From Tubiluchus corallicola (taxonomy: Eukaryota; Priapulida; Priapulimorpha; Priapulimorphida; Tubiluchidae), in contig JAQGDQ010000008.1 in assembly GCA_030141605.1 (NCBI GenBank), positions 570,501 to 634,500 on the forward strand: 64,000 nucleotides of DNA. Direction: 5' to 3'. Below are positions 26,987 to 38,900 of this stretch, piece after piece; the first letter of the stretch is position 1, and every line of letters begins with the position of its first letter. A program made the translations under genes and the position numbers. Under the pieces are notes generated by a model that had not been told where the DNA came from, did not search any database, and saw only the letters and a program-made list of their open reading frames with translations.

Positions 26987-29229
26987 TTGAAACCCCAGAT
27001 AGGACACATTGTTTTAAAAAAAGCTAACCCTGGTATGGACAACGACTGTAAAAGGAATGGCTGCGTGTCGTCACAGGTCTTGGATAAATTAATTGCAGAT
27101 ATGTTGCAAGAAGGATTATTTTCATATCAAACAAACAGATCTACATTAATTAAGAAAAGCGGTAGCATCAAGTAAAGTTAAAAATTCAATTACAAAATTG
27201 CTCTTCTGGGAATCCCAAAATGTTCGGGAATTCGCCAAGAAACACAGGTTACAAGGTGAATATCTACTGCAGGAAATACTGAACAAAAACTTTTTTCCAA
27301 CCACTAGCAAACCCTGTAAGCTTTAGGATTGGATAAAAATTTTATGGATGTTGAAAGCTTTTTGTGACTATGATTTTGAGAAACAATGTCCCGGCACAAA
27401 ACTTTATTTCAATCCGCCTTTGAGTTAGAGGACTCGCAAATGTGTTAGCTAAATTAAAACGTAAAAAGGCAACAGCAAATGACAGCATTCCCATTGAATT
27501 CATAAAAATGAAAGATTCATTGTAACTACAAATTATTTGCTAAAACGGTTTCACTGTTATTTCACTGTGACTCGCAGTTTTCCGGAAAATAGGTCAAACT
27601 CTTAGAAAATATCACTTCAATAATTTCGGCCGTATGTCTTTTAATGTTTGCAAATAACTTAGTTCTGGTGAGTAAAGACGAATTGCAAACTCTATTAAAT
27701 CTATTACCTATTTAACTGTCAACGCATTTCAAATCAAAATTATCGTTTTTGAAAAGCGTGATACCATGACATCTGGCAACACGCCATTTTACCACAATAA
27801 CAGTTAATTACATCATTGCTTTGAATATAAATATCTTGGTATGTACATTTTAGAAACATTGACTACTTTAACAAAGCTGTGGAACATTTAATGACAGAAA
27901 GCAATAAAACTACTTTGCAGTTACTGGCAAAGTAAAACCATTTAACTGCTTTAATGTTAGTATGGGACTTCTTTTGTTCAACACACATGTTAAACCTATG
28001 CTAAATTACGAGTGTTAAATGTAGGGGATAAAATATGAAAGATTGAGAGATCGTGTTTAAAATATTACAAGTCAGTTTTTGGTATAATATAGCGCCAACA
28101 CCTGCTGTGTTAGGCGACCTAGAGAGATCGAATTAGTAATTCGACATCTCTCTAGCTCGGATGGAATTAGCTTGGAAATATTAAAGAACTGTTAAATGGC
28201 TCCATGTCGTATCACTACCAGACAAAAGATTATATACGAAGGCTTTTATAACTGCAGAAAAGTTATATACGCCATTATTCACTTAAGAAATCGGATGCCA
28301 TTTTAGCTTCCTTATTAAACAATAATATTGTCCTATTTCAGTTTAACACTATTTTTTTAACTTACATGAGACTGACAGCAAATTTTCTGTACTCTGTACA
28401 ACGTGAGGGAATCTTTTACAACATGAACAAATTTAAATATGATTTCCAGTCTGAGTCAAATTTAGAAAATATCAAAAACAGAAGAGATGGGATAGCTCTG
28501 ACCTAAATCGGAGCTAGTACTGATACTCTTGCAATAGAGACTGGGCGATGTGAAAGACCACAGATAGGATCTACCAAGAGAAAATCAGCTACGTAAAAAA
28601 TGTAATAGAGCAGAGGATGAATACAATTTTTTTGTTTTACTGTGAGAAACACAGGTGAAAACATTTTTTAATGTTTTACTGTGAGAAACAAGTTTTGCAC
28701 GTGATTTCCTGTTAAATATTGTAAACCAATGTATGCCCGAGTTTTATAACCTAAGTGATAATGATGCACCGACATATCTTATGCAGTTACAGAAACAAGT
28801 TAGTGTGCTTTAACGAAATTTGTTAGCACGCGTTTGAAATATGATTATTACTGTGTATTTAAAATTGATCAGCCCTTATTGCCATAATATCTAATATCAA
28901 ATAAATATCTAATTAAAAATCAATACCTGTTTTAGTAACCAATAAAAATTATGTACGAAGATTAAAAACTATGTATTAGAATCCGCATTTGGTAACAGTT
29001 CTTCAGCGCCTCCTTTCTTTAACAAACTAGCTATGGCGTTAGTAACAATTTTTCACATAAATAATATGGCTCACTCAACAATCAATGTCAACTATGAAAC
29101 AACCTATTTATTACTAAAAATAGCAAACAAGCAGAAACGTTTTAAATTACCAAACTCGCTCGCAGAAAAACATTTCTTGGAAATGTTCTACTTGGCTAAA
29201 CAATACCAGAGATACCAACATCAAACAGT
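26987..29229 (+). mobile_element. Degenerate non-LTR retrotransposon (LINE), ORF2 3' half and 3' UTR
   Basis: Broken translations in the plus frames match LINE reverse-transcriptase landmarks in order. LKRKKATANDSIPIEF lies near 27450. EYKYLGMYI lies near 27825 (palm/thumb). APTPAVLGDLER lies near 28090, like the conserved GELGR-type C-terminal motif. ETGRCERPQIG lies near 28545, followed by CNRAEDEYNFF, the end of the ORF2 C-terminal domain. Stops and frameshifts interrupt all of it, so it is dead. From about 28700 to 29229 the sequence is non-coding 3' tail. Its last 434 bp recur at 32355-32788, which fixes 29229 as the probable 3' terminus. The 5' limit is not clear. Confidence 0.75.
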
Positions 29230-29383
29230 CTTTTGCGAGGTTAATTTATACGGAAACTCTACGCAATCAAGAGGGAGGTCACACAGGTCACGCAGACTGC
29301 AGATTAACAAGTGTTCAACACCACACTATTCAAGAAGCCATCTCACACTTGATTTTCCTCTACAGCCTGTGAATTCCGCGTAA
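29033..29383 (+). other. 116-codon ORF across the LINE 3' tail, not a recognised gene
   Basis: This is the longest ORF in this intergenic area. Its first two-thirds lie in the LINE 3' tail and are repeated, shortened, at 32592-32816. It has no recognisable domain, and the reading frame runs out of the element into unrelated flank. I regard it as fortuitous. Confidence 0.4.
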
Positions 29384-29599
29384 TGAGCATCGGAAGTCAT
29401 TCAGCGATATGACCTTGAAATGACATTGGATAGAATTTGCACGTACTTTTGCCAATGGAATTTTCCTAGAATATTTCCCAAGTTTTATACAAATATGTTA
29501 GTCCGCATCAATAGTTTTGATCAGACACCTACCCACACGAATTCATTAAATGCAGTAGCTTGTAACTTCGTGCGGTACCTAAACAGTTTAAGGTGGGGT

Positions 29600-29790
29600 A
29601 AATAAACGACTGTCATACGCGGGTACACCGTGACGAAAGCTGAGCAATGCTGATGCTGGTGAGTGAATGAATGGGTGACACCCAGGTTACATGGATAAGG
29701 CAAAGTCTTGATAATGAGCCAGGCTCCGGTCTTACCAAAAACATTGCCATAATCAATTAGCAGTCCCTATCGCTGAATGCTGGATTGCCA
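29600..29790 (+). repeat. 5S-like SINE copy with tail core
   Basis: GAAAGCTGAGCAATGCTGAT, then GCTGGTGAGTGAATGAATGG and GTGACACCCAGG, aligns with the 5S rRNA box A to box C region. About 75 bp later comes GCCATAATCAATTAGCAG, then TATCGCTGAATGCTGGATTG, the tail core shared with the 19316 array. It is the clearest copy with both parts in the plus orientation. Confidence 0.7.
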
Positions 29791-32316
29791 TCACCACTGC
29801 TGTGATGACAGCAACAACAATGCTGAACAACCACAGCAACAACAAAGTCTTTACATTTATGGCTCTGCGGGCACAGTGCAAAAACTGGAAATTGACTGCT
29901 AGTAGGCCATAAGTAGTAGTAGTAGTAAGCCATATGTAGAACGTACAAAGTGCCTAGCTCTCAATTCTCACAAAATAAAAATACAATAACTGCAAAGACA
30001 CGCACTTACCACGCATCTACAACCAAACTTATTAAAAAGCCTAGAGAAAATCATTACAACCATAATTTTCTAGACGTATTTACCAAAACTCGAAATGTTG
30101 TCAGTGTACATAAGTCTGCAGTCGCATATAGAAGTACATGTATTTTCCTACGCACACTTTACCAAGAGAAAACGAGCTTTGAACAATGACTTACACAAAA
30201 ATAAAACGCGCTGAACACGGGTCTAATATAACCTTATACTCCTCGGTCTATATTCACAGCTGACTCTGTTACGGCATACAAACAACAGGTATGTTTTGAG
30301 TTAAAATTCCATGAAAAGACGTCACAGGTGATAGCACAAAAATTGTCAGCAAAGCCACTGGTGCGCAACAAAACACAATAGGCCCAGGGCACAAACCATC
30401 AAAGTAGATGCTGTACGAAAAATTCCACAACTAATTGCCTGCTGGTCACATAACATAGGCGACTGATAACTGCTGTGAAGACCAGTTCACATGAATCAAT
30501 TAATGATCTACAAGTGCGAATATGCGGAAAGCAGTAAAAGACTGTTCACATAGTTTTGCTTCTGTTGGTGTTTTTGTACTGATCAAACTAGATTAGATTA
30601 GTCCTGAGATTGTGTGTCATTTTAAATCATGCAGGCTCCGGGCAGAAAAAGAACAGTTATCAGAAGTGGTGCTGGCAATACACGGGCCACGTGCAGTAGT
30701 ATAGCAGCCGACTATCTATTTTGATATTATTTGTTAGAAACGCGAAGTTGAAGACAGTAACGGCAACGAACAGATAAATCACTCATGGCTGGGGTTAGGG
30801 CAGGTGTAACAAAAATTAAGCCCTATAACTGACATATGATAGTTTTCTAAATGAACAAGGCAATTGCACACTAATTTACATTGAAAAGCTATGTTATACA
30901 TGCAATGTACAAGATGAAATAATAAATTAGTGTTAGAGGCCCAAGTGAGCCTTGCAGTGATGGATGCCCACAGCAGAAGTTATAAATCAAAAAGCCATGA
31001 CGCTGAAACTATCAGCGATTCACTAAAACGAAACAAGAAAAGAAAATTAATTATTCTTAACGCACGGATATTAACATTATCGAACGAGCGCGTGGCCTGC
31101 ATTTGGTAGACACCAACAAGAAAGGAATCAAGGGATGGCCTTTCGGGAGTCCCATGTTTGACCACTAATTACTGAAAACGGGATTATGGCGAAGAATTGC
31201 TTTTATAATTATCATAATGATGTTATTATACTGACCTACTTACTTACGACATGGCCTCCCATTTCCACATTAGCTGACAACTCTAGCACCACAATAATTA
31301 GAATTTTTGCAAAATTAAAACAGAACGTCATCATCGAAAATTGCCGAACATGCTGCACAAACTACAATTTCACTGTTAGTAAAATACAATTTCGACAACA
31401 GAAAAAAACTGTGAAGTGAGTCCCTCGCTAATTTAGCGGTACTGCAGGTCAACACCTTGAACTCCTCCCATAAAAACGGACAGTCAACTACCACGTGCTC
31501 GGAAACTTCTACAAAATGTGGTACAGTAGCAGTCTAATACAGATACAGTCCGTGCAGGCGCAAAGCGCACTGATTAGTGATTGGTTACCACTGGGGACTG
31601 TAAACCCGATAAACCGGCGCACATAGTGTTGGAACTATGCCAAGCCTAGCCAAGAAGCCAAAACAGAAAAAAATAGAGCACCGAAGCCTACAAACGGACA
31701 TGGCAAAAAGCGGGACTCCGAGCGGTTTGGCCCATACATATTGCAACCCATAATGTAGAAAAAATAATAATTCAATACAGATTTTAGAAGTTGCTAAAAA
31801 GATTGTCTATTCTGTACACAATTTGACAACAATGCAAAATGGAGTGGCCTGGACAAGAGAAAAAAGAGAAAAAAATACAGAATTAACACGTTGTTAAAGC
31901 TATTACACACGCAAGATTACGTAATTAAATTTCATATACTGTATATAATATAAATAAATAAACAAATAACCATACAGCGAGAAAGCTTGGTACTAATATT
32001 GTGAGTCTTTGGTGGGTACAGTTAATTTAAATAGGACAAAAATGAGAAAGAGTTAACATAATTGACACTATCATAGCAAAATGTGAAACAAAGCCGGTCA
32101 CTAATTTAACATCTAAATTCTAAAAGCATCCATTTTTAAATTACCATGAACACTACGTTAGAAAAAAGTGGTGCTGAAAAAACGGTTGTGATGTTCCTAA
32201 TGCATATTTTTTCAAGTTACAAGTTAAACTTTGCCGCAGCACCACCTACGTAATTCGCGAGCGTATTAGCACGTTATTTTAAATCTACACTAATCCATTA
32301 CCTCGCAGCCAGCGCC
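29791..32316. other. Intergenic sequence, nothing assigned
   Basis: AT-rich DNA with short ORFs (for example 29950-30189, 30980-31165 and 31186-31419), none resembling a known protein. A short GTAGTAGTAGTA run lies near 29914. No promoter or exon is recognised. Confidence 0.5.
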
Positions 32317-32826
32317 TGACAAAATTTTCCACTGCAGAACATGACTATTAGCAACAAGTTAGTGTGCTTTAACGAAATTTGTTAGCACGCGTTTGAAATA
32401 TGATTATTACTGTGTATTTAAAATTGATCAGCCCTTATTGCCATAATATCTAATATCAAATAAATATCTAATTAAAAATCAATACCTGTTTTAGTAACCA
32501 ATAAAAATTATGTACGAAGATTAAAAACTATGTATTAGAATCCGCATTTGGTAACAGTTCTTCAGCGCCTCCTTTCTTTAACAAACTAGCTATGGCGTTA
32601 GTAACAATTTTTCACATAAATAATATGGCTCATTCAACAATCAATGTCAACTATGAAACAACCTATTTATTACTAAAAATAGCAAACAAGCAGAAACGTT
32701 TTAAATTACCAAACTCGCTCGCAGAAAAAAATTTCTTGGAAATGTTCTACTTGGCTAAACAATACCACAGATACCAACATCAAACAGTTGACAAAATTTT
32801 CCACTGCAGAACATGACTATTAGCAA
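32317..32826 (+). mobile_element. 5'-truncated LINE insertion with 38-bp target-site duplications
   Basis: The insert 32355-32788 (434 bp) is the same length as, and differs at three positions from, the LINE 3' tail at 28796-29229. It is bounded by two identical 38-bp direct repeats (32317-32354 and 32789-32826, beginning TGACAAAATTTTCCACTGCA). Short microhomology (AA) at the 5' junction fits target-primed reverse transcription with abortive 5' truncation. There is no poly(A) tail. The perfect duplication indicates a young insertion. Confidence 0.85.
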
Positions 32827-35800
32827 AAACTTTGCCACAGGGGTGTGGAATTTTTTGGGAATATATATGTTACTGATATCAAAGTAATCTGTCAGTCCTC
32901 GCTACGTGAAGCTGTCTATGTCATTAGTCACGAGCTTATCACTTACAATGTGGATGTGAGCTGAGAAAAAACCGCGGATTCCTTGCAAAGGCATACTGCT
33001 GCCTGCCACATTCCCAATTAACCAAAGGCGAGAAAGTGGCGAACAGTCGAGTATGCCGGGTTTTGCTACTGATATTATACAACACCAAATCGGGTCAGGA
33101 AATGGATGGGGGACTGCTTGCTCTGGGCAGTTTCCTTCTCTATTATTGTTCCCCTAAGCTACTTTTTCCATCGAGGGATGTTGTATTCATATCCTTCTGT
33201 GGCTAAAACTGCTCTGCTGGTTCGGGGTCTTATCTGTAGCAGTTCATTAGGCTTGATGAGCTGCGTTCTGGTCCAACCATCAACTTTAAGTAAGCGCTGT
33301 TAATAAATGCTGAATTTTCATTTGCCAAATGATATTATCCAGTCGTATAGCAACAACACCAGAAGCAACAGTAAATCTCCCATTTGCAGCCTCTTTCTGT
33401 AAATCAATGGTATCACTGTGTATTCTTACATAAACCAAAAAAATATTGATTTGAATATACATGCACTGTTAATAATTTCATGAGCTTTGCCAAGTACTGC
33501 CATCCGCAGTATTGTAATTCGTTGTCAAAAACTAACTACTGCTACTAGCAACTTGGGCAAGGATAAAGAGAATCTTTATATTTAGGAAAGCATAGAGTAC
33601 CTATATATTTACTGCGTGAAGTGCCATCTAGTGCCACAGAAAAATTGAATATTCGAACTTGGTGGCTGGTGCCCAGTGTAACAATTATGATCACATTAAT
33701 GCATCGGCTGTGAATTGTGCAATCTAGGTATTCTTAACCCTACTCCAATTACTATACCATCGACTCATACCCCATCACAGAAATTACTCAATACACGAAT
33801 AAACTCAGTAAAGAATAGAAATGTAGTAATACTAGGACCAGCTAAAAACATAATGGCATCGCAATGGATTTCAAATAGTTCCGATTTTAACGAGTTCATT
33901 CAGAAGTTAAGCATTGACAGATCATAAACATAGGCCTACTATATTTAAGTAAACAGAAAAACGCATTTAAAAGACAATGTTGTAGTATCTAGCCCTATAC
34001 GAGCATAGGCACATTAGCAAGCTAGTTAACAGCAATCATCAGCCACTCACACTCAACACACATAGAGAAAATAAATCACACCGCAAACAAAACATGATCA
34101 ATAGGCAATACACAACTATACAAAAATATAGCCGTTTCTATATACGAGGACCAGTCAACTACAGTTTGACTGTGAAAGTCCTGAACCCAATTGATAAAGC
34201 ATACACAGCTGTAATGGTCATTTGTCTCTCCCCAGAATGTTTATTACGTACACCCACAGCTGCCACACGTACAAAATGCAAACGTACTAACTGATCAAAC
34301 CTGCCACAATTACTTTAGAAAACAAACTAGTGATGCAAATGACTCACAGTTACTGGAACAGGATCATATATATCAGCTAGAATCACATGCTCTCATAGCT
34401 TATCCGAGGAAATATAAGTACCGGTTTGATGGATTTGAAGCTTTTACGGGCTGTAAAACTAAAATGATGTGATTTTAAACACACAGGCGAGCTAGTAGCC
34501 CACTGACTATTCTACTCAACACAACTTAGAACAGATGTTTGGGTTTTTATAAAATTAAAAAATCTGGTGAATACTGGATTTTTCTAACCGGACCCAGACA
34601 GGATCCAGACTGATTTTTACCAAACTTCGCATTTAAAGTCAGGATCAGGTGCATCCATAAAAAAACTAATACAGAAAACAGTAATATATTTAAACACTTA
34701 CCGGGAAGATATTGTGAGAATGATTCACTTTCTCAAAGCAGGACTTGTTTGAAAGCTCCCAAAACCAAAAATAAACCAGGATCACAAAGCATTAACAGAG
34801 TGCCTCATTTACTATCCTTGGACTTGCTGCAGTTCAAAAATAAAATATCACCGAATGCTGAACATGCAGTAGCTAAAAAACTGTTGCACGTAAAGGTCTC
34901 TGCTTATAACAGCAATGACTATGAAAATATAATGTTGTTTTTTTACAATGTACACTAAAGGATAAAAAGTTCACAGAGTTCAGAATCCAATTTTTTCTAC
35001 TACAAACATCACAAAACTGTGCTTGGTTAGCAAATTTAATCGCTTCTGGATGATTTCATACTGGTTTCGGCTGTCAGTCTCATTCAGAAAGGATGTATTT
35101 GAATTGCAGTAAGACAACGACAACTCTACCAGTTCAGTTACTGGATAACAAGGATAACACTGTTGATCTGGGGACCTGCCTCAAGTGACAATGAATAGGA
35201 AATGTTGTCGCGTGTTGGATTCCAGAGTGAAGTGTACCGCAATGAACCATCAAAAGCAGTGTTTGAAATGGAAAAATAAAAAGGCATATTGCAAAAAATG
35301 ATAAAGCATACAACTTAACACAATTTGCACTTATTGCATATAATGTATATTAGCTACTAGGTTGTAACAATGTAATTTATTTAAGATTTAGTCCTCTATT
35401 AATAGCAGGCAACCATAATTGCCTGTGTACAAACAATAATACAATTAACAAGGAAGATGAATTCCTATTCTGCAATGGTTTTAACAATTCTGTTATGACT
35501 CGTGAAACACAAAAAATCCAAAATCATACCAACAAGCCTGCCTTTACTTGTTGTGTACTCATTATAACAGAAAGAAAATTACGTTACTTAAAATGCAGTC
35601 GAACGCCGAACGCTGAAGATCTTTTCTCCATTTCTTCTTTTTGCAAAATAATTGCAAAGTTACTAACACAATCTCATTTAAATTTGTCAATAACACAAAA
35701 ATATCATTGTCAGGGAAAAACCCGTACACTCCCGGGAAATCCGTGCTGCCGAGAAACAAAGTGACTCCGAAGAAAAATTTCACATACTGTGGCAGACAAA

Positions 35801-35972
35801 CAAGAATTGAAAGAATAATGAAAGCAAAAAAATTAACATACAGCTACAACATTTGAGTACCTGCTGTTCGGATTTCATTTCACTCACATTCATACAAAAA
35901 AGCAACTCTTGCTGAAAATCAAAAACATGATACTTCAACGAAAAGAAGTACATACAGCATGCTCTTGAATGC
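32827..35972. other. POLE2 3' flank and intergenic sequence
   Basis: No coding exon is recognised. A 5S-like block lies at 33060-33130 (listed separately). TTTATT at 35376-35381 is a possible POLE2 polyadenylation signal on the minus strand. Short ORFs such as 33106-33303 and 35495-35764 have no visible domains. Confidence 0.5.
33060..33130 (+). repeat. 5S-like SINE fragment
   Basis: GGGTCAGGAAATGGATGGGG followed by GACTGCTTG matches the family's 5S-like block nearly base for base. No tail core is evident downstream, so this copy is truncated or decayed. Confidence 0.5.
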
Positions 35973-38900
35973 TCACGTATCAATTTTACTGTCATCAAGC
36001 TGCTTCGTAGCCGGCATGTAAACTTTAAAAGAGAATCCGGAGTTTGGAAATGAGCCCTATGAATAAGAAAAAATAAAATAGCAAAAACGACTTCCACCTT
36101 AGTTAAAGGCAGAAGGGCGATATTTTCTGACTGCAGCTCATTTTGACATTATGGTCTAAAATACAGATTTCATTATTAATAGCAACTGTTTCCAAAATGT
36201 TTCATAAATTTAAATTACAGCTTACAAACTTAACTAATGACCAGGAATGCTAGGAAGATTTCATGCAGGGAATAACTTTCCAATAGCAGAAATCTTTCTA
36301 CGCACGTTTGCAAAAAGTGCAATCATTGCGGTATGACACTGACAATACAAACACAAAGATATGACAGCAAAGTTTAAATTCTCCATTTCAGAATTTGTTT
36401 ATTACACCAGGCTGATTTTACAAGGCAAATATTGATGCCTGACAGTCACATAGTTATCCACAACTCTACTAACTCTGGTACAATGCTTATTTTTTGTGCA
36501 ACAGATTTTCCAGAAATATCGTCCATTAAAAAGATATGACTGTATCTTTTTAATAGATATAATCAATAATATAGTCAAGGCAATAAATTCTTTAACTTAT
36601 ATCTTAAAAAACAATTTGCCCATATTTGATACTGTGGACCGATTTAAGCAGTAATCAAAAGTTTCATATTGGTTTCCTTTAAGCATGATATTAATATTAT
36701 TATACCTTTGGGGAAAACAATTTGTTCAGAAATATCACAAAACTGCCATATTCAGTATCTAAAGGTACGTGGTATTTTTTCCCAAATTTCATTTAGTGTG
36801 AGAGCTAAAACTAAAAAAATCAGCCAGTCTTGCCTGTTCAATTAAACAAACATTCAGTTCTTCACAAATTAGCCTTTATTTTCGTGTTTCTGCAGCCCTA
36901 GCTTTTGTTTACCACACATTATTATGTACAAACACTTATGCAACTTTAAAAAGAACAACAGAACTTACCGGGTTGAAAACGAGACAATCAGTCATTTTTT
37001 CGCTGAAAGAGTCATACTTGTCTGCACACACAATCACATCTGGCACGGGGTACAGCCTCAGGGCAGCATCGTACCCCCAGTAGACTGGAGACACATGGAG
37101 TGGTAGTGGACACAAGTGACCTTGAGAAATGATCGTTTTCACAAACTAGAACAAAAATACTTGTTTGTAACTTATATTTCTTGACACAGGGTCTCATGAA
37201 ACAAAGTAGTGTAAATATCAGTATTTTACACTATACGTTTGTAATAATTTTGCACCATAAAGTGTTAGTTAGCATATGCACCTTAATAAATATTGATATA
37301 CAAAAGGAAAAATGTAATACAAATAAGCTTAAAAAGTAACTGCAATACAGCATTTGGAATCCGATAGATTTGTATATGCACTTATGGAAATTTGAACATC
37401 TATCGCAAACTATAGTAGTCGAGGAAACTTTTGAACTCTGCATATTTCCTTTTAACTGGAAATTTAGCAAAGCCGACAACAGGCTTGCTATATAAATGAA
37501 TGAAAGACGGAAGATGCTAGCAGAATCTTTACTCCTCTAGTTCCTCAACACAGACAGTTGTTTGTAGGACTCACTTTCCTGCTGCTACTCATATTTTTAT
37601 CCCGGTCATTCCCAGATACAGAATGGCTCACTTATATACAGAGTTTTTTACTTGGACTTCTAATCTATTGAACATTTTAGTAGAGTACGGCTTCCCTGTT
37701 AATCACGTACTTCAAGAAAAACATTAGAAAATACTTCCTATCCCAGGCAAACACTTACAAGAATTATGTTTTCCTGGACCTGCATTCACATTTTCAATTT
37801 TCTACCGTAGCTGCTTACACAGACTGACAACTCGTCTTGTTTTGGGTTTATTTGCATAAGGAAAGTCAATGTTACTCACGACAACCTATAAATCACAGCG
37901 TTAGTAATCAGCACGGTTGTGCAGCAAACTTACATGATTAGTGATTTTAGCCGTTGATGTTGGGAAACGTACGCAGTTGCGACACATCTTCTGCACGATG
38001 TCCTCCCTGAACACCACAATCTCCTGAGTACAGTACTGTATTCGACAGGGGTTCGATGCAAACGTTACATTTGGCATCCTATCCTCAATTTCTTTCGTTA
38101 TTGTTCGGGGAAGAGACGGCCTGCACACATAAAAAACAACTTTTTAATGAAACTACAGGTTATGAAGTTTTGCAATTGAAATTATATGAAAAAGACACCA
38201 GTTTTAAATAGGCAGCGGCCATACAAACTTGAGACAATTTCAGAAATGCAGCCTTCTCTCTAGACTGAACTGAGCAATCATCCATTCTCTGACCAGGTTT
38301 GGTACTGCTTGACTTTGGTTGCAAAGCACTTCACAGTTCTAGTAATCACTGAGCTAATCGCACTTACAATGCCTGATGAAATGCTCTATTAGTCATCAGG
38401 CATTGTAAGTGCGATTAGCTCAGTGATTACTAGAACTGTGAAGTGCTTTGCAACCAAAGTCAAGCAATACCAAACCTGGTCAGAAAATGGATGATTGCTC
38501 AGTTCAATACTCCATCTGAGCAGTTTCATCTGCCTTACTGTCTGTCAAAAATTATCAGGACAAGGGAAGATGCATGTGCATCTAAAAGTGTCTGAATCAC
38601 CCCTGCCAATTCAGCATCTCAAACTTATTAGCCTTGATGATTCCAGTCTAACCACAATTACCTGCATAATGTAGATATTGTCAGTGAATGCTGGAAACAT
38701 GTTTCCAGAGTTCCAGCTACAGAGTTTCCCAAATTTTTGAAAAACAGCGCCATCCAGTTATAGCATATAGAGTAGCAAACCATAACTAACTTATAAAGGG
38801 CTAAAACTTCACGCAATAATACACATAACTACATTAGGCTATCACTCTATGTTCTGAATCAGTAGTCTGAATGTGCCATATCTCAGTGATTTAAAAAAAT

